This document shows, piece by piece, positions 11,369 to 23,283 of a stretch of 64,000 nucleotides of DNA. The position numbers and the translations under genes are program-made. Position 1 is the first letter of the stretch, and every line of letters starts with the position of its first letter. A model generated the notes under the pieces. It made no database searches, had not been told where the DNA came from, and saw only the letters and a list, made by a program, of their open reading frames with translations. Origin of the DNA: Cercis canadensis (lineage: Eukaryota; Streptophyta; Magnoliopsida; Fabales; Fabaceae); assembly GCA_003255065.1 (NCBI GenBank), contig QAOA01003028.1, positions 679,030 through 743,029 of the forward strand. The letters run 5' to 3'.

Positions 11369-12822
11369 GCTTTTTGCACTCCTGGGCAAAATCACAAAAA
11401 TCAAACTAGAGAAAGAAGACAGCTCTCCAAACAAAACAAGAATGTAAAGATCAAGGTAAGAAAACAATTCAAACTTAAAGAAACAGCAACACTCATGGAA
11501 CAACATCTCTTGACAACTAGAGAACAAAAAACATGGCAATTTCATTTAATAGGAATGAGTCAAAGTATATAGTCTCTCACAAGATAAATAAATGCTCTCA
11601 ATTCCTTAAAGTGTCTAAGGTAAGTATTTCTCTCCAATCTTCCTATCAAAAATCACATTACCATAAGCTTGTTCATATTCTCAATCTCCATTACCTATGT
11701 CACATGCATAACACAAATCGAAAGGACTTTTAAAGAGTTGTAATGGGGAAAGGTAAAGGAATGACAAGAATATGGAAAAATGGCTAAAGCACCCAAGGAA
11801 TCACAAAGAGCATCTAATTATGGAGAAATTCAAGTACTTTATGCATCTTGACTTTGGGCTTCAACTCATTTTTACTTTTCCCAAAACAACTTTATTCTTT
11901 TGCTGCTGCTGTTTTTTTTTTTTTTTTTATGAAGCAAAACACTTAACAATTTCAGCCACAACCAATCAACCACAACTTGATGCTTTGTTTTTGTAAGAAT
12001 TTACTCCATTTTTATTCAATGCAATGCTCTTCAATTCCTAGGGGTTGGGTAGGACATGGTTTTACACTTAGGCTTGCAATGAGCTACACATGAAAGAAAG
12101 GATCATTAGGCTAAAAAAGGGGTAATAAAAGGATAACATCAAGGTTAGCTATTTGGTCAAGTAGCTTCTCAGAAAAAGGAATGTCTTAATCACTTTTATG
12201 CATACATGTGCAAATGTAACCTCAACTAAGAAACAGAACAAGTTCTAGAGTGTCAAATTAATAGATGAAAACACACAAGAAAGAATCATGACATATGGCT
12301 CAAATCCTCACAGCTTATAAGACTACCAAGAATCAACTCATCCAAATTAAATTTTGTTGCCATACCACTTAAATCCAAGAAGCAAGATAATTGTCTACTC
12401 ATGTTGTAGCACTTTAGAATCAAAATTGTTTCAAACTATTTTCTTCACAACTCTTAAATTAATTGGAAAGAACCAGAAAATTCTAAAAACAAAACAGAAA
12501 AATAGCAAACCTAAAGGAGAACAGAAAACATAATTTTAAATGACAGAAAATAGTAAACAGAAAATTAAAGAACAGAAAAGCAGTAAAACGCACTCTAATA
12601 ACATAAAACAGAAAATTAAACAGAAAACAGCGAACAAAACAGAAAATAAAACAAAAATAGAAACTTAAAAACAGTAAACAAAAAGCATAAAAAATAGCAC
12701 AACAGGCTTATCCCTCCCCCACACTTAAATTGTTGCAGTGTCCTCAATGCAAAGCACAAAGCAAACAGTAAAAGCAAGGCACTGAAAATAAAAGAGAAAG
12801 GGAAAGAAAATAGCCTGTGGGT
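11369..12822 (-). other. Athila 3' non-coding region with second PPT-like motif
   Basis: About 1.45 kb between the end of pol and the PPT. Some Athila elements carry an env-like gene here, but I find no convincing frame. The part at 12480-12680 is a degenerate run built of acagaaa-like words. At 12711-12727 the string cccccacactta, identical to the real PPT, recurs. Confidence 0.7.
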
Positions 12823-14142
12823 TTAAGTCTCATAGAGGGCAGCAGACAAGTGCACCTCCTCCACCACTTGGTCTTGAAAACCCTCATAAAAAGGTTTTAG
12901 CCGATGTCCGTTCACTGGGAAAGTCTTATTGGTTGCCTCATTCTTGATCTCAACTGCACCATAAGGGAAGACATGAGTCACCACAAAAGGACCCATCCAC
13001 CTAGAATGAAGCTTTCCGGGCATTAGCTTGAGACGGGAATTGTAGAACAGCACTTTCTGACCAATGTGAAACTCTTTTCTCACTAACAACTTGTCATGGA
13101 CAGCCTTGGTCGGCTCTTTATAAATTCTGGAATTCTCATAAGCTTCCAACCTGATTTCTTCCAATTCTTATAGTTGTAGCTTCCTTTGAGAACCAGCTTG
13201 AGCCAAGTCAAGATTACACGGCTTCACTGACTAATACGCCTTATGCTCTATATCCATTGGAAGGTGGCATGCCTTGTCAAAGACTAGCCTATAAGGCGAC
13301 ATGCCTATAGGGGTCTTGTAGGGAGTCCGATAAGCCCACAAAGCATCATCCAGACGCATGCTCCAATCTTTTCTGTTGGGTTGGACAGTCTTCTCTAAAA
13401 TCTGTTTGATCTCCCTATTTGACACTTCTGCTTGCCCATTGGTTTGTGGATGGTAAGGGGTTGACACCTTATGCACCACACCATACTTTTTCAACAAAGC
13501 AGTCATGTGCCTATTGCAGAAGTGCGAACCTTGGTCACTGATTATTGCTCTTGGGATGTCAAACCTGCAAAAAATGTGAGTCCTGACAAAATCTAAGACA
13601 ACACGAGAATCATCAGTCCGGGTGGCCTTAGCCTTTACCCATTTAGATACATAATCCACAGCTAATAGGATATACACAAAACCAAAAGAAATAGGAAAGG
13701 GACCCATGAAATCAATACCCCACACATCAAATATCTCATAAAACAATAAAGGCTGTTGAGGTATCTCATTCCTACGGGAAATATTTTCTGTTCGTTGGCA
13801 TTGGGCATAATTCTTACAAAAGCTATGTGCATAATGAAACAAGGTAGGCCAGTAGAGTCCAAAATCTACAATTTTCCTAGCAATGCGTTGTGGTCCAAAA
13901 TGACCACCACATGCAGAAGTATGGCAAAATTGTAAAACAGATTCAATCTTATGTCTAGGCACACACCTCCTAATGACTTGATCACTACATAGTCTCCACA
14001 AATAGGGGTCATCCCATACATAAAATTTGACTTCACTTTTAAACTTATCTACTTGATGCTTCTTAAAATAAGCAGGTAACTCAGAAGCAACTAAGTAATT
14101 TACCAAGTCAGCATACGAAGGATCTTCACCATCTTTACCTTG
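12823..14142 (-). pseudogene. Athila integrase, nearly complete
   Basis: Frames at 14106-13231 and 13164-12823 give the zinc domain ([18 protein letters not shown]), catalytic core with first Asp in [13 protein letters not shown], second in [11 protein letters not shown] and Glu in [13 protein letters not shown], then the C-terminal part ([20 protein letters not shown]) ending [14 protein letters not shown] and a stop at 12823. Integrase joins element DNA to the host genome. The zinc domain reads [10 protein letters not shown], so one expected cysteine is tyrosine. A break separates the two frames near 13170-13230. All three catalytic acids are present. Confidence 0.88.
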
Positions 14143-15590
14143 CAGCTAATAAAGCTGCTCATCCGAGAAGGTCTCTCTGATGGGAAGGTTGTCCAAAGTC
14201 AGTGGGATCCAGCTCAAGTGATATGCTACAAAGTTCTCAGCTCCACTCTTGTCTTTGATCTCAAGGTCGAATTCTTGCAAGAGCAGCATCCATCTAATGA
14301 GCCTAGGCTTTGCATCCGGATTCTTGAGCAAGTACTTCAAAGCTTCATGGTCAGAGAAAGTAATTACTTTAGAATTCAATAAGTATGAACGAAATTTATC
14401 TAAAGCAAACACAACAGCAAGAAGCTTTTTCTCAGTGGTGGTATAATTTGCTTAGGCAGCATCCAGAATGTGAGATGCATAATAAATGACATGGGACAGC
14501 TTGTCCACTCACTGTGCAGGGACAACGCCTACTACAAAGTTTGATGCATCACACATCAGCTCGAAGGGGGACAGCTTGTCCACTCGCTGTGCAAGGTCAG
14601 CGCCTACTGCAAAGTTCGATGCATCACACATCAGCTCAAAGGGAAACTCTCAATTAGGTGGCTGCATGATGGGAGGAGAAGTAAGGCTCTGCTTCAGCGG
14701 ATCAAAGATGGCTCTGCACTGCCTATCAAATTTGAAATCCACTTTTTTTTAGAGAAGCCTAGACAGTGGAAGGGCAATCTTGCTGAAGTCCTTGATGAAT
14801 CGCCTGTAAAACCTTGCTTGACCAAGAAAGGAATGCATTTACCGCACACAAGTGGGATAGGGTAAAGAGGCAATAACATCTATCTTAGCCTTATCTACTT
14901 CAATTCCTTTGCTAGAAATTACATGCCCTAAAACTATGCCTTATTCTACCATGAAATGAAATTTCTCAAAATTAAGGACAAGGTTAGTCTCAATGCATCT
15001 ATCCAATACTCTAGCAAAGCTATCTAAACATGCATCAAAGGAGGATCCATATACAGTAAAGTCATCCATAAATACTTCCATGCAGTGTTCTAAAAATTCA
15101 GAAAATATGCTCACCATACACCGCTAGAATGTACCAGGGGCATTACAAAGGCCGAAGGGCATCCTCCTATATGCAAATGTGCCGAATGGACAGGTAAAAG
15201 TCATCTTCTCCTAACCCTCTAGGGCTATGTGAATCTGAAAATAGCCTGAGAAACCATCTAGGAAGCAGTAATGAGACTTCCCCGCCAACCTCTCCAGCAT
15301 TTGATCAATGAAAGGAAGAGGGAAGTGATCCTTTCTTGTTGCCTGGTTGAGTCTTTTATAGTCAATGCAGATGCGCTAGCTGTTCTACACTCTAGTGGGA
15401 ATCAACTCGTTCTTCTCATTGGCTATTACAGTGATGCCACTTTTCTTGGGAACCACTTGCACTGAACTCACCCATTTACTATTTGAGATGGGGTAAATTA
15501 TGCCAGCTGATAACAGCTTGCTCACTTCTTTCTTGACCACATCCAGAATCAACGGGTTAAGTCACCTTTGCTCACTGGTTTAGCTTCTTC
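14143..15590 (-). pseudogene. Athila reverse transcriptase and RNase H, decayed
   Basis: The minus strand reads RT from after PSTCMHRILLEEEAKPVSKG (about 15560), through the active site EVFMDDFTVYG (near 15075), to the thumb, then RNase H at 14412-14146 (VITFSDHEALKYLLKNPDAK). Stops are frequent in RT. RNase H ends VAYHLSWI where relatives have VADHLSRI, so a catalytic aspartate appears changed to tyrosine. Two near-identical segments at about 14502-14566 and 14570-14640 form a short tandem duplication inside the connection region. Confidence 0.85.
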
Positions 15591-16800
15591 CTCCAGTAAA
15601 ATCCGATGCATGCAGGTGGAAGGGCTAATGCCAAGAATGTCTACAAGTATCCATCCGATGGCTGTCTTCTGCTGCTTCAAGATCTGCAACAACCTCTCTT
15701 CTTGGTCAGGTTGCAGATTGTTGGCTATGATGATAGGCAACTTCTCTTCTTCTGCTAGGAAGGCATACTTGAGATAATCAAGTAACGGTTTCAGCTCCAA
15801 TATAGGTGGCTGTTGTACAGAAGGGACTAATTTGGTTGAAGACGCCAAATTTGCTGCCTGAAGCTCAGCAGTATCTGCAAGCTCTGCACTATCCTCCAAA
15901 ACAGTCTCATCATATCCCAAATAGTTAGAAATTTCAGAACAGGCAGCACAACTCCCATCACAATTAATACATGCAGGCACTCTAAAGTATCTAGCAAGCC
16001 TAATATATCAGGAAATTCAGCTACCAATTTAGCATGCACATCATCAACTAGTAGGTCTATGACATCTAATTGGAACATTGAATGCTCTTCTAGAGGGTGT
16101 TTCATGGCATCACATAAATTAAAACGAATTACAGTGTCACCAAATTCCAGGGAAAGGATACCAGCATGCACATCAATTATGGTCTTAGCAGTTTTAAGGA
16201 AGGATCTACCTAAGATCAAAGGGGCATGTCTAGATGTAAACTCATCCTCCATATTTAACACATAAAAGTCAGCTGGAAATATTAAATTATTTACCCTAAC
16301 CAAAACATCCTCAAGAAGGCCTACAGGATATGTTGTGCTTTTATTAACAAGCTGAATGACTACTCCAGTGAGCTTCAGTTCTCCAATCTCCAGTGATGCA
16401 TAGATGGACTTAGGCATCACATTGATTGAAGCTCCCAGATCTAGCATGGCATTTGTAAACTGCTTGTCTCCAATAGTGCAGGGAATGGTGAAAGTCCCAG
16501 GATCAGTGCATTTGGATGGCAAGTTAGGTTGAATCATGGCTGACACGTTTCTTCCCATGCTCACTTTCTCATCACCCTTCAGCTTTATCTTGTGGGTACA
16601 CAAATCCTTAAGAAACCTTGCATACTTTGGAATCTGTTTGATGGCTTCCATGAGAGGTATATTGACTTCTACCTTCCTGAAAGTATCCATGATCTCTGTA
16701 TCTAGCTCATGCTCAGCAATTTTCTTGGACTGTGTAACTCTGTTTGGAAAGGGGAGAGGAATGTTGGGGGTAGAGCTCTCTGCCTGGTCCTGAAGGTGGA
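15591..16800 (-). pseudogene. Athila aspartic protease and linker
   Basis: The 287-codon frame at 16690-15827 carries the protease: DLGAS active site in MLDLGASINVMPKSIYASL, flap and core IFPADFYVLNMEDEF, and the C-terminal LILGRSFLKTAKTIIDVHAG. A cysteine-rich linker CINCDGSCAACSEI follows in an overlapping frame (15980-15549), so a frameshift separates protease from RT. The upstream TQSKKIAEHELDTEIMDTFR segment joins it to gag. The protease matures the polyprotein. The active site looks intact. Confidence 0.87.
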
Positions 16801-18367
16801 ATGGCTGCTGTTTTAGGATAGCTTAAGAGGTTGCAGGGTCTAGATCCTTTTCTTGGACAGAATTAGAGATTGTAGAAGGCAGGCTAGGTTCTGGAACACT
16901 CACTTCCTTGCCACTACGCAGGGTTATGGCACTCACATTGCCTCTCGGATTGGTGACTGTTTGAGAAGGTAAACTGTCGGAACCTTGAGATTTTAACTCA
17001 CTAATGGTGGTTACAAGTTGACCTATCTGAGTCTCTAGGCTCTGAATACTAGTCTTAGTCCTCTGTTGGAATTGAATGTTGTTGCTAGTCAACTGCTTCA
17101 CTAAATCTTCCAAGCTCGATTCTGGCTTGTTAGCTTGCTGCATAGGCTACTTCATTGGTGTTTGGAACTACTGGTTGGTTAAACTTGCATTGTATCTAGG
17201 CTGCTGTAGCTGGTACGTTTGTTGCTACTGGTAGGTTTGACCAAAATTGCCTCCATATCTTAAGTTCGGGTGATCTCTCCAGCCAGGGTTATATGTTGAG
17301 GAGTGGGGGTCATATCTGGGCTGCTAGTAAGGTCTGCCAGGAAAGACACCAGCCACTACTTCAGTGTTATCCTGGAGGGTAAGGCACTGATCTGTCGGAT
17401 GACTGGCTAGGGCACAAATTCCACATAGCTTGGCAGGAGCTTGAACTGGTGTGTAACCCATTGCTAACTGTCTAACCAAAGAGGTCAGTTCCTCCAAACG
17501 GTTCTCCACCCTCTGTTGATCTACCATCTGCACCTCATTCACTCCCCTAGCAGAAGTAACCATCCTTGTGCCAAATTGTTATGCATTGGTTGCCATGTTT
17601 TTGATTAAGTATCTTGCAGCTGCAGGGGTCTTGTCCACCAAGGCACCTCCAGAAGCAGCATCCACATAACTCCTATCCATAGGAAGAAAACCTTCGTAGA
17701 AGTACTGGATGAGTAGTTGGTCACTGATTTGGTGATGAGGACAACTCCCACACAGTTTCTCAAATGTCTCGCAATATTCATGTAATGTCTCTCCACTATG
17801 TTGCCTTATGCCACATAGCTCTTTCTGGATGGCAGCAGCTCTTGAGGCAGGGAAGAATCTTTCAAGAAAGCACCTATTTAAGTCATTCCAGCATGTGATG
17901 ATGGATGGCTACAAGTATAGCCAATCCTTTGCTGCTCCATCTAATGAAAAGGGAAAAGCCCTCAGCTTGATGTGCTCCTCTTCAATTGAATGAGGCTTCA
18001 TGGTAGAACACACTATGTGAAATTCCTTCAAATGCTTGTGAGGATCTTCACTTGCAAGTCCATGAAACTTTGGGAGAAAGTGTATTAATCCAGGTTTTTA
18101 TTCAAAATTGGCATCAGGATACTGAATACACAAAAGCTGGTAATTATCATCAAGGGCAGCCAATTCCTTAAGAGTCCTAGCCCTGACATGCATGTCATTA
18201 TTTCCAGCCCCATTATTAGCAGCAAGATCAACCTCAGGATTAATGTCATTTGCAACCATATTATGCTCTATATGATTAGGAGTTCTACGTGCCCTAGCAA
18301 GCATGTGCAAAGTTCTCTCTATTTCAAAATCACCTTCAAGTAGTTCAAAATAAGAGGACCGAGTCAT
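16801..18367 (-). pseudogene. Athila gag, decayed
   Basis: Start ATG 18367 (MTRSSYFELLEGDFEIERTL). The gag core follows at 18097-17570 (HKHLKEFHIVCSTMKPHSIE, GETLHEYCETFEKLCGSCPH, LLIQYFYEGFLPMDRSYVDA), then a cysteine cluster CGICALASHPTDQC (about 17420) and a Q-rich coiled region (17143-16823, NIQFQQRTKTSIQSLETQIG). At least five stops interrupt it, several explicable as CAG to TAG. Gag would build the particle. Confidence 0.87.
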
Positions 18368-18648
18368 ATACCATGCAAATAAAGTGACAAAAAAACACTC
18401 TAAAACACACTAGAACGCACAGAAACAAAAAAAAAAATAGTGAAACAGTGAAAGACAAGGGCAAAACCAAAACACACCAAATGCACTAAACAAAGGTAAA
18501 AAGACACCAAAATAACACTAGTTGACCCATCTAAATATTTTTAAAAAATTTTCTACCACCACAGCATGAAAGCTTAATGAAAATAGAAGTCAAAAATCAA
18601 ATAAGAATCCTAAAAAAATTGGAAAAATGGTCAAAACGATGAAATTCG

Positions 18649-19067
18649 GGCAATTTGACCAAAATAATACAAGTGGACAAAGTATTTACCTATATAGTGC
18701 ACATTTGAAAGTATTTACCTCAAAGGGGCAGTTTTGATTTTTTTTAATAATTTTTGAGTTTAAGTTAATCACGGTTTATCAACTCTAAAACCGTGAATCA
18801 ACTGAACACGGTTCAGGAAATTTTCACCAAAGCATGATCATTGTGCATCCATATTTCTCCACTATTCAGGTCACGGTTTGGAATGGCTAAGGTCACGGTT
18901 TGGGAGGTGGTTTGGGTCACGGTTTTTTCTGCTTTGGTGGTCACGGTGTGGTTGTTCTTGTTGGTCACGGTTTTCGGCTTGTTGGTCACGGTTTTTGGGC
19001 TGCTTGGTCACGGTTTTGTGCTTTGGTTGGTCACGGTTTGGGAAGTCTTTGACTCACGGTTTGTATC
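18649..19067 (+). repeat. M2 left TIR with TCACGGTT array
   Basis: About 420 bp. The outer 220 bp are plain TIR with very few mismatches to the right end. From about 18868 a GGTCACGGTTT-type word recurs every 20-30 bp; about 13 copies occur up to 19270, one degenerate. The order of spacers matches the right arm. Confidence 0.9.
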
Positions 19068-19375
19068 TCTTTCTTGTCACGGTTTGGGAAGTGGTTTTGG
19101 TCACGTTTTTGCTCTCTTTCTTGTCACGGTTTTAGTCATTTTTTCCCTAAAGCGTGACTCTATCCTTCCTTCGAAAATGACCTTTCTTCTTCCCCATTTC
19201 CCTTTCTTCCCCTCACTTTCACTTCCTCCCCCACCGCCGGCCCATTCCTCCATTCTTTCTCCTTCACGGTTTTGGTTTGTGGTCCCTTTCTTGTATATCT
19301 TCCAAGAGTATTTGTGATTTTGTGGTCCCATTTTCTTAATCCTAGTGATCTTGAACTAAGTTTTCTGAGTTTAAA

Positions 19376-19471
19376 ATGGCAGAAAACCATGATATATTGC
19401 CAGGTCCTATAGATGGTAGTGTGTTAACTGAGCAAGGACAGCACATTTCAACCGTGACGTGGAACAATGGA
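19376..19471 (+). pseudogene. Plant mobile domain-like first exon captured in M2
   Basis: ATG 19376 opens MAENHDILPGPIDGSVLTEQ followed by GQHISTVTWNNG, and the sequence then meets a good splice donor, GTAAGC, at 19472. The PGPIDGSVLxxQ...H pattern recalls the N-terminus of plant mobile domain proteins, including the long form of protein phosphatase 7 relatives. No further exon is visible before the transposase 3' end near 19800. It is either a captured fragment or the remnant of a second MULE gene. Identification rests on one short motif from memory. Confidence 0.5.
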
Positions 19472-19799
19472 GTAAGCATATTATTTACTTAAAATTATGC
19501 TAATTATAAGAAAGCTTATGTTAATTGCTCAATTAGTTAGTTAATTTTGTGAATTATGTCTCATATATGAATTTTTTTTTTTGCTTAATTAGTTTATTTT
19601 TTGTAATTATGATTAATCTGTAGAATATTTGTTAGTTAATTTATTTAGATTATGCTTAATATATATTTATTTATTTGAATTATGGTTAGTTAGTTGATTT
19701 TGCTAAGACAAGTCCTTGAATATTGTTGTTTTGGAAACGTTTTTTATAAATGTGATAGTTTACAAATTTTTATATTGAATGTCGAATTTGCAAGGAGCA
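19472..19799. other. M2 AT-rich spacer
   Basis: Very AT-rich sequence with repeated taatta/ttagttaatt words, consistent with an intron following the donor at 19472. No reading frame is supported. Confidence 0.55.
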
Positions 19800-21850
19800 G
19801 GATCAATATCACTTATATACTGCCATGCACACTCATCGGAACAGGCGATTTTGATGTCTGTCATTAAGTCGTTGAACTTCTTAGACTCAAACTGAACACC
19901 TGTGAAAGACATTTACAAAAATTAAACCTCTAGTTGGATAATATTTAATTTAGTTGACAAACTAAGATTCTCACCAGCTCTGTAGATTTGATGTTTCACG
20001 TCAATATTTTTAAAAGCATTGTTCCAATTGCTCACCATGTGACGCAAGCAGAAAAAATGATGTCCCAATGGTGGACGTCAACCAACTTGCTCATCTTCAA
20101 TTGCAGCTAAGATGCTAACATGACGGTCTGCGATTAAAGCCAGATTTTGAATGTTCCCAACCACGTACTGCCTGACATGGGTTAAAAACCATGACCATGC
20201 ATCTTTTGTCTCACCTTCTACAATTGCATAAGCTAAAGGTAGTGGTGACCTACTGCCATCTTGTGTGGTGGCAATGAGTAGAGTTCCACTGTATTTTCCG
20301 TACAGAAAAGTTCCATCAATCTGGACAACTGGCTTGCAGAATTTAAATGCATCAATGCATGGCTTGAATGTCCAGAAGACACGCTTAAATCTCTTTAACG
20401 TAGGGTCATTAGATGGCTTACCCATCCATCGATCATCAAGACACCATTGAACCACCGTTCCTGGTGCATGCATTTGAAGTGCGGCCATCCACCTAGGCAA
20501 TAAATCATAACTTTGCTTCCAATCACCATACACAGTAGCGATCACTCTTTCTCTTGCTTTCTACACTTTTCGGTATGATATTTGATATGAGTACATGCCT
20601 TTTATGTGCTCTTGTATCATTTTTATAGGCACGCCAGCATTCTCTTGAACCATTCCAGTAATGGCAGTTGCAATCACCTGAATGTCTAATTTGTCATGAT
20701 CCTGTGACAAGATTGCATTTGTGCAAGTATAAGGCCCATTATACTTTCTAATCTCCCATACTTTGCTCCTGGTACGTAAGCATACCCGAAGTCTCCAATG
20801 ACATCCATCAGCATTGTTTGAACATATCAAACTCAATTTATTCGGTTTGGACTCCTTTACATGAAAACGTTGGTTTGCATGAAGAGAGTATTGTTTTATA
20901 GCTAATTGGAGATCATCTTTTGTTTTGAATTTCTGCCCGATCATGAATTCATCCCCTTTCTGCCATTCACTATACCCTGTTACTTAGTCATTATCGTCAA
21001 CTATCTGCATTGCTCCCCAATCAATGATTCCATAATGCGGTGCAATTATCGCCTGTATTGGTGTAACATGTTCAGCCCTTGCAGCAGTTGGGTCTTGCAT
21101 CAATGCCTCCACATTAAGATCTGGAACGTCTTCCCCTGCATCATCACCACTTGATTCTCCACTGTCTGATCTGCAATCAGTATCTTCATCATCATTACTG
21201 TCAATTAGAGGATCACCTGGTGAATTGCCCCGACTAATATTTTCTTGTTCACCTCCACGTTGGCTTAATATAACTTCATTCACTTCAATGTCACCACCTC
21301 GAACATCTGAACTTAGCCAAGGGTCGTTATTTTCATAGCAATAGCCTCCTTCTACCATATGCGTTTGACTAGAAGTACCCAAACCATAATGAATTGCATG
21401 TGAACCAACTTCCGGTTGATAACAAGAGTCAGCTTCTATTCCCACTTGGCTATAAGGATGATTCGAACAAGGAAATGAACTTGGGCCAATTACAACAGTT
21501 TCAGCTTGGCCTCCATCTCCACCAACATTCATGGTCGTAATGTCAACATATATCTCAATTGGACCCAAAGTAGAATGTTTGGCATTACTCTCATACATCA
21601 TCTCAACATCTCCATCAGATCCCAATTCAAATGAAAGATAAAATAATGGATTAACTGAAACTGGGAATCTATAAATTATCTTCTCAACTATTTGATTTGC
21701 TTCAAGTCTCATCTTATTGTGGATATGAAACTTTAATCTATCTAATCCACAAGTGTTCTTCAAGTTTAACCCATAGATTGAAGCTCCCTCACACATCACA
21801 CCTTGGGGTCCATTATATATTCGACCATTATGGTGTATTAATATGTGCAT
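19800..21850 (-). pseudogene. MuDR-type transposase of M2, truncated
   Basis: Start ATG 21850 (MHILIHHNGRIYNGPQGVMC). An acidic region runs to about 21000, the MuDR DNA-binding domain covers 20944-20561 (FKTKDDLQLAIKQYSLHANQ, RFHVKESKPNKLSLICSN), and the DDE core lies at 20545-20078 with first Asp in VQIDGTFLYGKYSGTLL and second in ALIADRHVSILAAIE. A probable exon at 19904-19800 adds FESKKFNDLMTDIKIAC after an intron. TAA near 20984 and TAG near 20547 are in frame. The catalytic Glu region and SWIM finger are missing, so it cannot be active. Confidence 0.9.
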
Positions 21851-22498
21851 CTTCTTCCTAAAATATTTGTTTCAGTCACAATTAGTTTATAAATATTATT
21901 GCATTTTTATACTAACAAAATTTCTATCAATAATTATACGTAATAATATCACAACTACTCTATAAATAATATCACATCTGCTCTATAAATAATTGCATAT
22001 CTTTATACTAACTAGCATTCTATCAATAACTATATGTAATAATATCACAATTACTCTATAAATAATTGCACATCTTTATACTTATAAAATTTAACTCAAT
22101 TAACATACACAATTATCTAAACTTTATTTTTAATTTAATCAATAAATAATTATTATTAAAAAAAATTTACTAATATTTAATACTCTAACATTTAAATATA
22201 TATTACAGTTAAAATATATCTAAAATTAAGAATATAAAATATAAATACCTTCAGAAGTTCAAATTTCTTCAAAATTTTCACAGCACTCCTGAGCTTCACG
22301 TCAATCTCTCGCACTAACTTTTAGCTTTCACACCAATTTTGCGATAACAAATGATTAAGGAGCTGGTATTTATAGACCACTTCACGCTTTAACAGCATTC
22401 TTTCACGCTTTTCCGAAAAATCCTATTCAGGTAAAACACGCTTTACTGCAAAGAGTGAACACGCCTTAACAGAATAAGCCACTCTTTTAGGACAAGGG
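21851..22498. other. M2 promoter-side spacer
   Basis: AT-rich upstream region of the transposase gene. A block around aatatcacaactactctataaataat at about 21947-22075 is repeated two to three times. No gene seen. Confidence 0.55.
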
Positions 22499-23274
22499 GT
22501 CACGGTTTTCCCTATTATTTACATCACGTCTTTGTTCAAAAAATGACTTCAAATAGGTAAAAAAACGTGACTCAAATACTTGCAAAACCGTCACTTCAAT
22601 TGCACCAAAACCGTGACCACATATGCATAAAACCGTTACCACAAAATGCTGCAAAATCGTGAGTCAAAGCATGCAAAACCCTAACCACAAAAGCATGCAA
22701 AACCGTGACCTCCAATGCATCAAAACCGTGAGTCAAACAAAAAGCCGTAAAACCCTGACCAGTTAACTTCCTAAACCGTGACCTTCAAGATACAAACCGT
22801 TGGTCAATTGCCCCAAAACCGTGAGTCAAAGACTTCCCAAACCGTGACCAACCAAAGCACCAAAATAGTGACAAACCAAAGCACAAAACCTGTCACCAAC
22901 CAAAGCACAAAACCGTGACCAACAAGCCCAAAACCATGACCAACAAGAACAACCAAACCGTGACCACAAAAGCAGGAAAACCGTGACCCAAACCACTCCC
23001 AAACCGTGACCTTAGCCATTCCAAACCGTGACCACAATGCTACAAAACCGTGACCTGAATAGTCGAGAAATATGGATGCACAGTGATCACGCTTTGGTGA
23101 AAATTTCCTGAACCGTGTTCAGTTGATTCACAGTTTTAGAGTTGATAAACCGTGATTAACTTAAACTCGAAAATTATTAAAAAAATCAAAACTGCCCCTT
23201 TGAGGTAAATACTTTCAAATGTGCACTATATAGGTAAATATTTTGTCCACTTGTATTATTTTGGTCAAATTGCC
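22499..23274 (-). repeat. M2 right TIR with expanded AAACCGTGACC array
   Basis: Reverse complement of the left TIR from 23274 inward to about 22790, with extra repeat units inserted, then a further array of degenerate AAACCGTGACC words to about 22499. More than twenty copies of the ACCGTGA core are visible. The longer right arm suggests local expansion. Confidence 0.88.
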
Positions 23275-23283
23275 TGAAATTCG

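Larger units (their letters stand above)
18649..23274. mobile_element. MULE M2 (Mutator superfamily), 4626 bp
   Basis: Bounded by a perfect 9-bp duplication TGAAATTCG (18640-18648 and 23275-23283). TIRs start GGCAATTTGACCAAAATAAT at both ends and extend over 400 bp, including arrays of GGTCACGGTTT. It encodes a broken transposase on minus and a short captured-looking exon on plus. It lies in the Athila leader, just 5' of gag. The exact TSD and long similar TIRs make the call secure. Confidence 0.96.

Noticed and set aside
11369..12822. Env-like gene expected downstream of Athila pol
   Set aside because: No minus-strand frame with signal or membrane segment; only repeat-like A-rich sequence.
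18841..19331. Long overlapping open frames on both strands (for example a 158-codon plus frame)
   Set aside because: They translate the GGTCACGGTTT array of the M2 TIR; all frames stay open because the repeat lacks stops.
20265..21154. Plus-strand frames across the M2 transposase
   Set aside because: Shadows of the minus-strand MuDR transposase, which has clear DNA-binding and DDE motifs.
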